From: Ciborinia camelliae
Lineage: Eukaryota > Ascomycota > Leotiomycetes > Helotiales > Sclerotiniaceae
NCBI GenBank assembly: GCA_025890175.1
Contig: JANPYM010000010.1
Span: 1,022,427 to 1,086,426, forward strand
Length of the DNA: 64,000 nucleotides
Direction: 5' to 3'
Both the position numbers and the translations under genes were made by a program. Positions 46,723 through 58,372 of this stretch are shown in pieces. Within the stretch, counting starts at the first letter, position 1. Each line of letters opens with the position of its first letter. The notes beneath the pieces are model-generated. The model was not told the DNA's origin. It worked only from the letters and a program-made list of their open reading frames with translations, and ran no database searches.

Positions 46723-49700
46723 ATTGTAAAATAGAAAACTGACGCCCGTCGCTACAAATGAATGTATTGAATCGGCCTTCAAGGGGATTGTTTGAATATT
46801 GGCTCCTCGGCCCTTCAAGTTATTTTCATAGTGGTATATTGTCGACGACTAACGAACGGCAATCAACAAGGAAAATGCAAAGCCAAAAAATGAGAAAGTA
46901 TTGAAAAATCACCAAAACCTTCAGACAGATAGAATAGCATAATTGATGAGTATCAATTGTTTGTTCAGCAAGAAAAAGAGAAAAACTATGATCTTCTTTT
47001 GTTACACTGGGAGGGGCATGATGTTGCAAACCTGATACACGCTTTGTTTTACGCTCTGGCCTTCTTAAGTGCTCGCTTCCCAATCAGTCGAATATTTCAC
47101 ACTTTTAAAGCGGTAAGAATCATCCGTGAACACAAGATGAAGGTAACTTGGAAGGCCTTGCCGCTGCCAATTGGGACAGAAGATGCATCGAATGATGTAT
47201 GTACGTGAACTTGTGAAGGGATTGTAGAATTGCAAATGAATGGAATGATAGAAAAGGCTTCGATTCAATCTAATTCCCATGATTTGATTGGCGATTAAAG
47301 AAATCTTTACATGGTTGATACTATTGATATTCATGCCTATGTTTGGCTCCCCCCGTGTATTTAAGTGATAGTAGCGTTGTACTCCGCAGGAAAGGCTGAA
47401 TTGGTCGGATTAGTTGATAGGGATAGGGATAGACCATAAGCTGCTAAATTAGTTGCCTAATAGGTTACCTCAACTTACCTGGTATACGTAGGTTATCAAG
47501 TTATCTAGGTCCTATTTGTAGGTATTCTACTAAATAGTATTATTCTTTCAGGGCTATAAAGAAGGTTGTTTAATAGGTTATCTACCTATCTAGGTATTTG
47601 AGTAGTAAAGTAAGTTATCAAGTTATCAAGTTATCTACCATTTTCAGGCACTGAGTAGCGGTATGTAAACAAAGACTGGACTGGACCACTCGGGTAATCG
47701 GGCTACTTGAGGCTTGAGGCTTGAGAACAGTCCGGGGGATTTTGTTGGTGGTGACATTATGAAGGGGGTAGGAAGATTACGGAGTACTTCCTGCAAGCGA
47801 TAATTACCTAGGTACCTGGCTATCTGTACTCTGGAACTGTTGTACACTAAAATCCCAACCATTTCACAACTCCTTCGAGATCACATTGCGATAAAAAAAC
47901 AAACACCCTACTTGGCGGTGGCATTTTAATATATCTTCCCTTGGGACTCGGAAGATGATATCCTTTCAGTCGAGTTCAGAATCTTCCCGGATGCCGATGC
48001 ACTGGTTCTGGTTGAATGGCGATGTGGTACAAAAATGCTTATCCGATACATACTCAACCGCCTCTATATGATTATGCCAAGTCCAAAGAGTTCGTTCCTT
48101 CTAGTACCTGCATATACTCATTCCCCCAAGCGTCACCATTATGAAGGATATGACACGAGGAACGTGGGAAAGTACAGTACAGTAGTCGGAAACACACGAG
48201 TAGAACTCTGTCTCTTCATCTCATCCCAAGAAATGGAACAGGCTGAACTGATCCAGAAATTCACATTGATAGCCCCAACGTTTAGCTAAGCTAAGCTAAT
48301 GGAAATAGGTACCACGTTTTGTTGTTTGAGCCTCAGTGACCCCTCTTGACAGGTCGCGGAATGGATGTTTCCCCGGAGGTTTGACCTTGGGCGATCTTTT
48401 TGTTTCTCTGGAGTCTGGAATGTGGAGGTTTGAGCCTATGGGTCTTTTTCCATCCTGAACTTAATTTTCTCCAATTTGTTTCTCGGATATAACCATGTGC
48501 TATATACACTATACCTCCTCCTGTCGTATTATTGGAGAGGCCAATATGAAATTGATTATTGAAACATAGGAGGAAGATGTATGAGGAAGATAGATGGGGA
48601 AGATATATGAGGAATATGTATTGTTATAACATTGACATTATAATATAACTAACGGTGCAACCCGACATTATTGACAAGCGAAGATCAGAAGAGCTTGCAA
48701 TTGGAAGTGTAATTGTGCTTATAATAACCTAAGCCTTAAGGTTATGGCTAGTAAAATGAAGGGGTCGAAAGGGTCATAGGCTCAAAAGCTCAAAGTGTAG
48801 AACTCGGGAAGCTGGAAGTTCTGTGATATGTGATAATTATTGGATAATTGTAATCTCTTGTAATCTGGCCCTATAAGGATGGATGAATCTTCTCGGGTTG
48901 ACGTTACGGTTACGGTTACAGTTACAGTTACAGTTACTGCCATAAATGGCGCCATCTTACCAAATCAGTATATTGAATTTGTCGAATTAATTGGATTAAT
49001 TGGATTAAATGGAGTACCTGAGCTTGATGCTTGAAACCAAAGTAAGATATCGATATCGGATTGTTCTGTTGGTATAAAAAGGAATAATATAATGGTACCT
49101 ACTGATACATGGATACACCGCCCACGAAAATCAAGAAATTGATTGGAAGAGATTCAAGTGAAGGACAAATTTGGACGACAACATATGCATTACATACCAA
49201 GGTAGGTATATATACTAGGTAGGTATATATATATATGGATATATATACTATTTACATATCTACATATCTAGTACCTACGTAGATACATACATATGTAGAA
49301 GTAAATAACTTGTAAGCATTTCATTTCATTTGATTTCATTGCATTACACTACATTAACATTACATTACATTACCTACGGTACGTACCCGACATTACTATA
49401 ATCTATAATCTATCACCCAAACACTCAAACACCCCAACACCCAAATCCCCATCGATTTTTGCCCCCGGGTCCCTTTTCACCATCGATTCAATAACAATCA
49501 AAGCAGCCCTGGCAGTAACATCACGACACATCGAAGATCCTTCATCGAGGTACCGCTTTCAATCAACAATCAACAATTAACAATTCGGCGTCCCGAGGTC
49601 GGATTTGTCAATGGACTCTTCGGGATTAAAGGATACCTAAGGTTAATTCTTAATATAATAACTTCCAATTGGAATTGATTTGATCTCACCTCACCTCACC

Positions 49701-49812
49701 ACACCACACCTCACCTCACGTGAAGTCCCAGAATATACCGGTAGATCGAGGAGAGGAGAAGAAAGAAGACCAGCACCACATCATCATCACCATCACCATC
49801 ATCATTATCATC
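46723..49812. other. Gene-free interval with simple repeats
   Basis: About 3.1 kb without a supported gene. It holds CTTATCAAGTTATCTA-like repeats (about 47480-47640), a TACCTAGGTA palindrome (47805), a GTTACR hexamer array next to ATGGCGCCAT (48903-48955), TATA/TAGGTA-rich DNA (49198-49300), CTCAC repeats (about 49687-49720) and a CAT-rich leader (49777-49812). Confidence 0.6.
48903..48955. promoter_or_regulatory. GTTACR hexamer array followed by an ATGGCGCCAT palindrome
   Basis: Six GTTAC-N hexamers (48903-48938) are followed within 8 bp by ATGGCGCCAT (48946-48955). That palindrome fits the published binding consensus of the fungal bZIP sulfur regulator Cys3/MetR. It is 857 bp from the nearest start codon (49813), so regulation of that gene is only a guess. 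Confidence 0.3.
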
Positions 49813-52077
49813 ATGTTTGGTAACTTTGCAAGTTTTGGTAAGCATCTTGATTGAAAGATCTTCCTGTTATTACTATTACTTTTATTCTTTCTATATTTCC
49901 GGGATGGCTTCTTTTCTTATATCTATCTCTCTATGCTTCCCATATCTGGAATATGGATTGGAGTCCGGTCCATGAATCCCGACATCCGTGTATTTATTTT
50001 ACCCTATCCTATCCTTTCTCCAAAGAAACATCCACCTACCTATTAACATCAACATATATCCAACCTTAATCGTGCGTTCTTCCCGTTCATATTCATATCA
50101 TATCCTCTTTAAAGCATATCTGAAGTCATTAATTAGACTTTCATGCAAACTACATTGACTTGGATCAATACCTACCTCTTAAGTATTCGCTTTCTTGATC
50201 ATATGATAGAAGCAATGCAAATCCCTCCACGATCCTTTTCTCTCAATTCGGTTTCATCATGCTCCAATCCCGTCTAGCAGTCTAGGCATTTCACAAGCTC
50301 GTTACTCCATCTAGACTTGCCCAAACATGGGATGGGTTGTAATCAATTCATGGTTTGAACAGCTCAAAATTCTTACTCTTCTACAGCACCACTACCTACC
50401 AAATCAGATGGCAAGCCTCGGACCGTTCCACCACCGACACCTCTCACCTTTCCTTCAAGCACGCCCCAGTCGCCAGAGTATGTTGCTCCGAGAGACATAC
50501 CTCTAGTCACGTTTCTGCAGACTGTTCATCGACCAACGGACATAAAACCATCCCATTTTGAGGCACTAGGTATTCACATCATCCCGAACGCCTCTCCTCG
50601 AGACTTGTTGCCAGATCCTTCATTTCTTCCCCCTGTTGAGAAATGGACAAATATTCCCGAGGAAGATTTAGAAGACGTAACTACAGCAAGTAGAATACCT
50701 TTAAGCAATGGTAATAGAGGTCCTGGCGTGAAGACTTATCTGGACCGCCGAAGAGAACTTTCCATTGATAACACGGCTGCTTTTCGCACAGTCCGGAGAA
50801 TTCCCCAACCAAAAGGAACAGCAGCAGCTCGTCTAGGCAATTCATATGAATTTTACAAAAATCTGGAGATATTCTCTGGTTACTGGGTTGATACCTCTCT
50901 GCCAAAAGAGGCTGTCCCTCCTTCTGACGCCACCGAAAGTGATGTCAAAAATCAAACCGAAGGAGAACTCGAAGAAGCTGAAGATACAGTTCCACTCCAC
51001 CAACAAACCCACATTCGCACCGGCACTGGCTCCCAGCTCCCCCATGAGTACCGCCAAGCTCTCACGACCGCCTTTATAAAACTCGTCGCCTATGATTTCG
51101 GCTGCAACGTTTCTTTCCCACGTGTCGAGCCCCGTCTTCATATTCACCCACCCCCATCACAATCCTTATCATCTCCATCTCACTTCTCCGCCATGGGCGC
51201 TACAATGTTATATCGCATCCCTACCGATCGCTACTCCGCCCGTACAGGTTTCCTTGAAGGTCCTCTTGCAGCTGTTTCATGCCGCTCCAACACATCCTTC
51301 GCCACCCCCTTCGACTCTAACCTTGATCTCGCTCGGGAAGTTATCACGCTCCTCCTCACAGCCCAACAACGCAATCGTGAAGGAAAAGAAGAAAAACGCT
51401 TTGGGGAAGGGGAGTGGTGGACTACTGTTCCTCGCTGGGGCGGCGCGAAAGGTGGTCCTATTGGTAAAGAAATCGAAGCCGCCACCTCTGATTCTTCGCC
51501 CAATCCTCTACCCTCAACAGAAGATGGACCTAAAACCCTTCTTATCGATATTAAATCCAAAATTGGCGGTATAAATTCCATTCCTTCTCTTCCATCCCTT
51601 CCTTCTCTACAATCCATAAACTCAGAAAGACGTCCCCCACAAAAGAAACCTCGCACGGCACGTCTGGGGGGTCAAGCACAGCTGTATGAAAACTACCGCA
51701 AGATGATGCCGCCAGCTAGTACGTGGGATAAGAAGGCAAGGTATATGGCGATCGGAAAGCCTGGGGGGGTGCAGGGGGATTGGGATGAGGTTTTTTTAAT
51801 AAGTTGTTTGAACCATCATATTAGCTTTTTGAGGGGAAGAGTGGGGAAGGGAATTCTTGAGGTTTTAGATGGAGAGGCGGATGGGAAAGAGGGCTTTGAA
51901 AGAACGGTCATTTGGAGGACAAAATGGTATGATTTGTTTCAGGTGGAGGATAGAGTGGAGGCGATGGGGATTGTTTGGGGGATGGTGGCTTGGATTATGA
52001 GGGTGGAGGAAGGGGTGCATGGGAAGATAGGTGGGAAGACGGATGGAGGGGAGGGGGAGATGAATGTGGATAAATAG
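49813..52077 (+). CDS. Conserved-looking hypothetical protein
   Basis: A 25-nt first exon (49813-49837, MFGNFASF) is joined over a 549-nt intron (GTAAGC...CTACAG) to exon 50387-52077, giving 571 residues. The joined N-terminus continues as APLPTKSDGKPRTVPPPTP without a break. The body contains YVAPRDIPLVTFLQTVHRP, GIHIIPNASPRDLLPDPSFL, a glutamate-rich linker, a structured region LTTAFIKLVAYDFGCNVSFP and SAMGATMLYRIPTDRYSART, a basic stretch RRPPQKKPRTARLGGQ, and a C-terminal helix-rich part EVFLISCLNHHISFLRGRVG. No signal peptide, membrane segment or catalytic motif is evident. I recognise no family, though its length and single long frame leave little doubt that it is real. The very short first exon is the weak point. 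Confidence 0.72.
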
Positions 52078-52632
52078 ATAGGGAGGGTTTTGGAAAGGAA
52101 TGGAGGCCCGTGGTATGGTGGCTAGATAATCTTAGTAGATAGATTTGGATTCGGATCCGGATCCGGATTCGAAGAGTTTATTGCATATCCTGCATGTTCA
52201 TGATGAATTCGGGTGGACGGAATGGATGTTGACTTGGAATAGGGTGATGGGAAATAAAAGAATGGATGGATGGAAAATTCATACATAGAATGAATGGATA
52301 GATGAGCATCAAGATAAAATTGACAATGGAAATTAGCATGAAGAGAAAGCAAAACCATCTTATGGACTGGATCTTGGGGGGATCGAGAGATTGATTTGAT
52401 CTTGATATGAGTGAACGGATATTTGAACTATAGATCAAAATATACATTCATGGTTTGATGGTCAGTAAATTGATGATTTTATAAAAGTTGATAATGATAG
52501 CACTCACAATGTGCTCATATTAATGGTTTATAATAGATTTACAGTATGTATTGTCAGTCATAGGCCTTCGAGAAAAAGTATAAATACGGCGCTGGTTTCC
52601 CTTCTGTGTAGTTATTCTTTTGGCAGTATCGA
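52078..52632. other. 3' flank of the 49813 gene
   Basis: AT-rich, with a GGATCCGGATCCGGAT run (about 52151-52168) and GAATGGATGGATGG repeats. No gene is supported. Confidence 0.5.
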
Positions 52633-52848
52633 GTGCAAGTGCAAGTGCAAGTGCAAGTGCAAGTGCAAGTGCAAGTGCAAGTGCAAGTGCAAGTGCAAGT
52701 GCAAGTGCAAGTGCAAGTGCAAGTGCAAGTGCAAGTGCAAGTGCAAGTGCAAGTGCAAGTGCAAGTGCAAGTGCAAGTGCAAGTGCAAGTGCAAGTGCAA
52801 GTTCAGGTTCAGGTTCAGGTTCAAGTTCAAGTTCAGGTTCAGGTTCCG
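52633..52848 (+). repeat. GTGCAA hexanucleotide array (28 perfect copies) with diverged GTTCAG tail
   Basis: Twenty-eight perfect GTGCAA units fill 52633-52800, followed by eight related units (GTTCAG, GTTCAA, GTTCCG) to 52848. The unit has no stop codon in any of six frames, so long artificial frames (Val-Gln, Ala-Ser, Lys-Cys, Leu-His, Ala-Leu) cover it. None has a gene-like context. Confidence 0.97.
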
Positions 52849-53423
52849 CAAGAGTTATCAAGACGTATTTTCCACTTCAATATATATAAAGCATATTTAA
52901 AGTTATCAAGAATCCTCCATCCACTTCAGCATCTCTCGAGCATCAGTCGCCATTCCTCGATACTCCTCTCGATTCTATCTCAGCCATGTCTGTGCCTAGC
53001 TCCAGCGGCGCCCAAGCAATACATACAGCCCCCAAACCTCACCAAAATGAAGTGGATAACGTCGTCTCCGGACCAGCTTTCGTTCGGATACAGACACGTA
53101 TTCGCCCTTCGGCATCTACGATTCTACGTTGAACATGTCGAAAAGAAGCACGGAGAGAAAAGGCTCAAATGTATGTTAGGCCAGATTGGTAGGGTCGACG
53201 AATTAGCCGAGCATCAGAAGGAGTCACTATTTTTTCCGAACAGTCCATGCATGATATCGAGAAGACCGTGAGCCGCTGTGTAGTATGGTGGTTATGAGAA
53301 ACACAGGGAGAGCGTTTATCCAGAGGAACTTTCCTGATGGTCGTTTTTGGTGACCTCGTTACATCGGCTGGTATCGATGCTGGGCAAAATCATGATGATG
53401 ATTAAGTTACCAATGAGCAGGAC

Positions 53424-53880
53424 CTAGTAGAGCTGTGGGCTACGATCCCTGAGGGTCAAGGGAAGTCTTTTAAGTCCCGAACAATGGTTCATCCGCGTCC
53501 ATAGAAAGCTTCTGGTTACCCCTGACACCGAAAAATGTCCTCTATTCGCCATCAAAGCACATTCGAAATTTCGCCCCGAAGGTCGGAGTGACCTCATGTG
53601 ATTGGAGAGGTCTCGGGCACGTGCTGTTGGTTTGATTGGAGTGACTGGTTGATATGGCATGTGGTTCGGGAGGGTTTTCGATTTTGTTCGTTTTAAGATA
53701 CCTACCGTCTTTGTGTGCTTCCGGTGGAGGAGTTACGTCGCTTTTAGCTTTAATTGTTGAATGCATTGCGTTGTTTTGATGGTGGGTTAATGTGAAGCGT
53801 TGGGGGTCAGAAGGTAGAATATCAATGTGTGCTTTGAGTATATGGTAGAAATCCCTTGAATGGTACAGATGATTGGCCAT
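53424..53880 (-). CDS. Possible two-exon hypothetical gene
   Basis: A frame starting MANHLYHSRDFYHILKAHID at 53880 reaches a GTAGGT donor at about 53705. An acceptor (CCAACAG) at about 53624 leads in phase into a second open stretch to 53424 (ARDLSNHMRSLRPSGRNFE), for about 125 residues in all. The in-phase join is the only support. There is no recognisable domain, and the region is otherwise gene-poor. It could be chance. Confidence 0.25.
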
Positions 53881-54289
53881 GGATCAACATCTCAGATAGT
53901 TCACAAAGCTGAGAGGACAATAATTGATTCATTTTGGATAGTATGGGTCAAATGTTTATGATGTTTTCTTGGACATTAAACATTGCTATCTGAAGATCTT
54001 GGGTCCGTTAGACGCAAAGTTCTGTGGGATTGAAACATGGGGAGCACTACCATCCAAAGCAGGGAAGATCAGCATAGACAATGTCCGAATAGTATGAAAA
54101 ATGTTGAAGCAGTATATCTTACCAGTGTCGGCTCTTAGTCGTATCATCATCCCGGTGACACTTTTTGTTTCATAGGACGTTGGGCTTTGACTTGTGTGTA
54201 CTTAGTAAATACAGTGAGTGGACTAGACTGTTCAAAAGCATTAGACTTGTCAAACTTACTAATTTAGCATTATTTCGCATTAAACCAAA

Positions 54290-54649
54290 ATGTCTATGTA
54301 AGCCTTGATGCATGTTATTGTTCATGAAAAGGGCTTGGTAGCTCCTGTAACGCTTGGAAGCGAATTATTATTCAGTCTAATATTGGAGTTTTCCCCTGGC
54401 ATAAAGCCGGCACCTAGCTTAGCTTGCATAAAAGTGACAAATCAGTTGTCCAATAGCAAAACACGTTCGAACATATTGGCATGCAACCAAACTTATCCGT
54501 ATCACTCTCCTGCAGCCCCCATTAATGTTCCGAATTTTTATTGTATCGAAGTTCAAGACGCTGGTTGTACTTCCAGCCAGCTTGTTAGTATTTGCTACAC
54601 TAAGAATGTGAGTTCTTTCAGGCATGTTTGTATTGATTCGAGCATGTGA
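54290..54649 (+). CDS. Possible small six-cysteine protein
   Basis: An 8-nt exon (54290-54297, ATG TCT AT) followed by GTAAGC, and an acceptor CACCTAG at 54417, would give a 79-residue protein with six cysteines (LACIKV, LACNQT, FYCIEV, AGCTSS, SICYTK, HVCIDS). An even cysteine number is common in small secreted proteins, but no signal peptide is present. This is speculative. Confidence 0.2.
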
Positions 54650-57169
54650 TGATGAATTTGAGGGTTAAGCACTGTTAGATTCCAATCAGAGAGAAAACTT
54701 GATGAGTGAGATGTCGTGGTCGTTGGGTGGAGACAAATGTGAAGTTGCGCTGGAGGTTATTGGCTGGGGGAATCCTTCCGTGGATAACAATCTCTTGGTT
54801 AACCTCGATGATCAACGTAGGTGCTGCTGAATTTAGTCTGAGATTTGATGGAAGTAACATTTAATCGTACTTCTCTGTGCCCCTGCATCTAACCACTGGA
54901 TTGTTTCTCGGGTGCATCGGTAGAATCACTGTCTTAACCTTTTCATAAGCGGTTTGTATCGTATTGGCTAAGGTCTTCAATGCTAGTGTCGATGTGACGG
55001 CTAGAAATCCTTGATGCGCTGACAATTTGGGCTACGCTAGTGTTTTTGTTCGATAGACTAGGGTTATTGTTGCAATGCTTTGAACTTCAATGGAAATGTA
55101 GAAGTCCGAAATCTTGTGAAATGTTCTCAGCCAAATCGAATTCGTTCGTGATACTACTTAACATTGAGTACGAGATGATAGGAACAACAAATCATTCGAA
55201 GAGTTGGGACCACGTTTGAACGATAAGCTAGAGGTTCAAGTTTGAAGTAAAGCTTGCATTACTCTAGGTAACATTTCTGACACCTGGCGATGAAAGGTAC
55301 TCGCATTGCCAATACTTTGATATTGCACCCCTGGGGATTCATTACGTGCCGTATAGATTCGCCTAACAATATGATGAATCTATCGATAACATAAGATTAG
55401 ATGAATGATACAAGGCACAATTGAAAGGTGGCAAACCAGTCAACCTGTAGATTCCCAGTACGCCCTTCAAATACCACAGTGTGAAACTTCACAGCACTAT
55501 AGGGGTATCGGAGATTATTATCTGGTACAGACAGTATTCGGCGACCTAAACTTCCCCAAACAGTCTGGGGATCCGCTATAAAGTTTAGCGATGTGGCGGC
55601 AAAATTTGACGTCCCCACAAAATTGAGATATGATAGTATCTGGAAGCATGAAATATGAATCGATGTTTTGTAAATTGTGATGAACGTTGTTTTTTGAAAA
55701 CAAGATATGATAAGTAGGTAGTATACACAAGGATGATTGGTATGCAGCATGCCTTAGATGCAATAGCGTTAAACTTCCATATTGATCAAACAGAGGCAGG
55801 TGCATGTTTAAGTACAAGTCCCTTGTCCTGCGCAACATCTTTTTTCTGCACACTTCATTGGTGGGAGCCTCAAACTCATTTGACTGATAGAGGTAACTCG
55901 TAGGGCTGGAGTTGGTGAGCAATATTACAAGAGAACCCATGCTATAGAGCCACAGATGTCACGTAGCAATAAGCCCGATGAAGTGAGTTAGCGCCAAGAA
56001 TATAGCTGACGTGATAAACAGAAAATAAGAGTACTGGAAGCTCCCAAAGTAGGTTCAAACGTCGATACATGCGGCATGCTTGCATACTCGGCAGCAGATC
56101 TGAAGTCAACATTGAAACGTGGGAAACAAGATTCTGACAGCAGATAATGCAGGCAAGGCTTTTGATCATCCGTTTCAAGTTTCCATGGAGAGATTCATTT
56201 CGGAACGTTGGGGGTTTCCCAACGGGCCAATTCTGCTGGGTTTTCGTGACTTCTAAGATTGTCTAGCCCCGAATCTCAAAGTCCTGCTCTTAGCCGTAAA
56301 GCAATGTACAGTATATTTGACAAAAGCGGACAGTATACTGAGCTCTCGAAAAGAAAAGGACAGAAAAGAAAAGAACAGAAGCATGAATTAAACAAACGTA
56401 GGTGGCCGGGGATAGCATGAGGAAGCAAAGGATTTCAAGCAATTCTTGCCGGTTGTCCTATGAGATAATTGGACAATTGAGCTGAGAACTTCTTTAGATT
56501 GTACGCAATGAGGGTCTGGGCTTGACAAATTAAAAGCATGCCGGTACCTATTAATGCTTATGCCATGTTTGTATGATGGATATTATTTTTGTTGTTATTA
56601 TTGTTGTTGTTCTGCAAGTGAGGTTAGATATCATTCAGAGGGAAGTAGCGCATTGCCGCTTTTTGTGAAACTCTTACGGATTGCCCTTGAACCTCGGCTT
56701 ACCTCGGTGCAAATCGATCGAGGCAAAATTTTGCATACAATAAAGCAGCACGTTAAGTAGACAGCGTGTGGCTTACATTAGACGAGAATATCGTGACCAA
56801 TGATATGGATGCATGCACGACCACGCCAGCCATGAAAATGGTATCTCGGACGCTCCGTCCGGAATAATCCACATTAACCAACATTAACCACATTAACCAC
56901 ATTCGAACCACATTATTCGTTGAAAGGCATGAGAAATTTTGAACTTCCATGATGGCCATCTTCCTCATCCGTCATGGTGCCGATATTGAAATTGTCTGAA
57001 GAGAAATTCTTCTTCCGGATCCTCAATAATGATTGACGGAAAAGCAACGGACCGATATGCAGGATCCAAAGCTCAGATCCGATGAATTTTCACCATTCTA
57101 GACATTTCAAGGATTCAAACCCTAGATGGGCTCATGTTTTCAGCAGGACATGATACTAAAATGGATAGA

Positions 57170-57262
57170 AGATACATACCATACATAGCTCCATACATAC
57201 ATACACACATGGTCCGTACCATACATACATGGTCCATACATACATACATACATGGACCATAC
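57170..57262. repeat. CATA / ATGGTCC simple and mirrored repeats
   Basis: Runs of CATA are interspersed with ATGGTCC and its complement GGACCAT, giving short inverted repeats. No coding sense. Confidence 0.75.
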
Positions 57263-57979
57263 CATATGTTATCTCCATATAGCTCCGAATTATTGATCAG
57301 TTTAGCCCAGGTATGTAACATTAGGTAGGCTAACGTACCAAAATCGTCAACTCATTCATTTATGGTTTCGACACGCACGAGATTTTCCTTACCTTTGATT
57401 GCGTGTTGTCCCGTGGAGCTGTAAAAGGATACCTTAGAAACACGGTCTCTCCGAGTATGGTAGATGCATCTGCAGTGAGCTTCAAGAGATACAGTGCCTC
57501 TAAAGATGTGAGTTTATACTAGATAGGATATCCTAATTTGGTAAGTGAAAAGAGGCTCTGGTGGAAGCAACGTTAAATATAGTAGATCGAGAAGGAAGAT
57601 GTGATGCGAAGTGAGAATAAGTTAAGGTAACACGAAGTACTGTGGTGCTTTTCCGAATAGGTAAACAATGAATACTTGAGTCTTGGGGTAATACATAACC
57701 AAGTTCAAACTGGAGAAGATACTGAAGTTGATGATAGTACCGGCATCTATCACCGATCAACTAACTGTGAAAGGGTTCAAAGCCAAGCCAATGGTTGACA
57801 TCAGCAAGCAGCAAAAGAGGCGAGAAGAGACATGAAAGCATGGGCATAGATCGAATGGCTTTTTGAAAATTTGCCTCAACATGGGATATGTAATGGATGT
57901 TCTGTACTGCAACCTGCAATTGCAACTGTAACTGCAACTGTAGATGCATCGATGTGATGTCTTGGGACCCTCGTCGATG

Positions 57980-58179
57980 GATGATGGGATGGATGGATGT
58001 ATGGTTCAATGCGGAATTTACGATATTAATAACAAATTGATATCGATAGATGATGGGATGGATGTATGGTTCAATATTTAATTTACGATATTAATAACAA
58101 ATTGATGTCGATAGATGATGGGATGGATGTATGGCTCAATATGTAATTTTACGATATTAATAACAAATTGATGTCGATG
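57980..58179. repeat. Three imperfect tandem copies of a 65-69 bp unit
   Basis: Units start at about 57980, 58049 and 58114. Each runs from GATGATGGGATGGATG through ACGATATTAATAACAAATTG to a GATRTCGAT end. The last copy runs into a GTTGAT array (to about 58197). Confidence 0.85.
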
Positions 58180-58308
58180 TTGATGTTGATGTTGATGTAG
58201 TATGTACTAGAGTATGTAGTACCGGTATATACAAAGTAGTAGGTAGGTGTAGGTACCGTATGTGAATGGAATGGAATGGGGATGAACGGTTGTGGCTAGT
58301 ACTTACTA

Positions 58309-58372
58309 GGTACATAGGTAGGTAGGTACATAGGTAGGTAGGTACATAGGTAGGTAGGTACATAGGTAGGTA
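58309..58372. repeat. Four perfect copies of a 16-bp unit
   Basis: GGTACATAGGTAGGTA is repeated four times without error and followed by a partial fifth. It belongs to the same GGTAGGTA-type sequence seen at 26.4 kb. Confidence 0.9.

Noticed and set aside
52511..53271. Long Lys-Cys, Ala-Ser, Val-Gln, Leu-His and Ala-Leu repeat proteins on both strands
   Set aside because: All are readings of one stop-free hexanucleotide array. No frame has a domain, a start context or flanking coding sequence that favours it.
55397..55940. Minus-strand 117- and 140-codon overlapping frames
   Set aside because: No splice sites, family resemblance or biased composition support either. They are probably chance open frames in the gene-poor interval.
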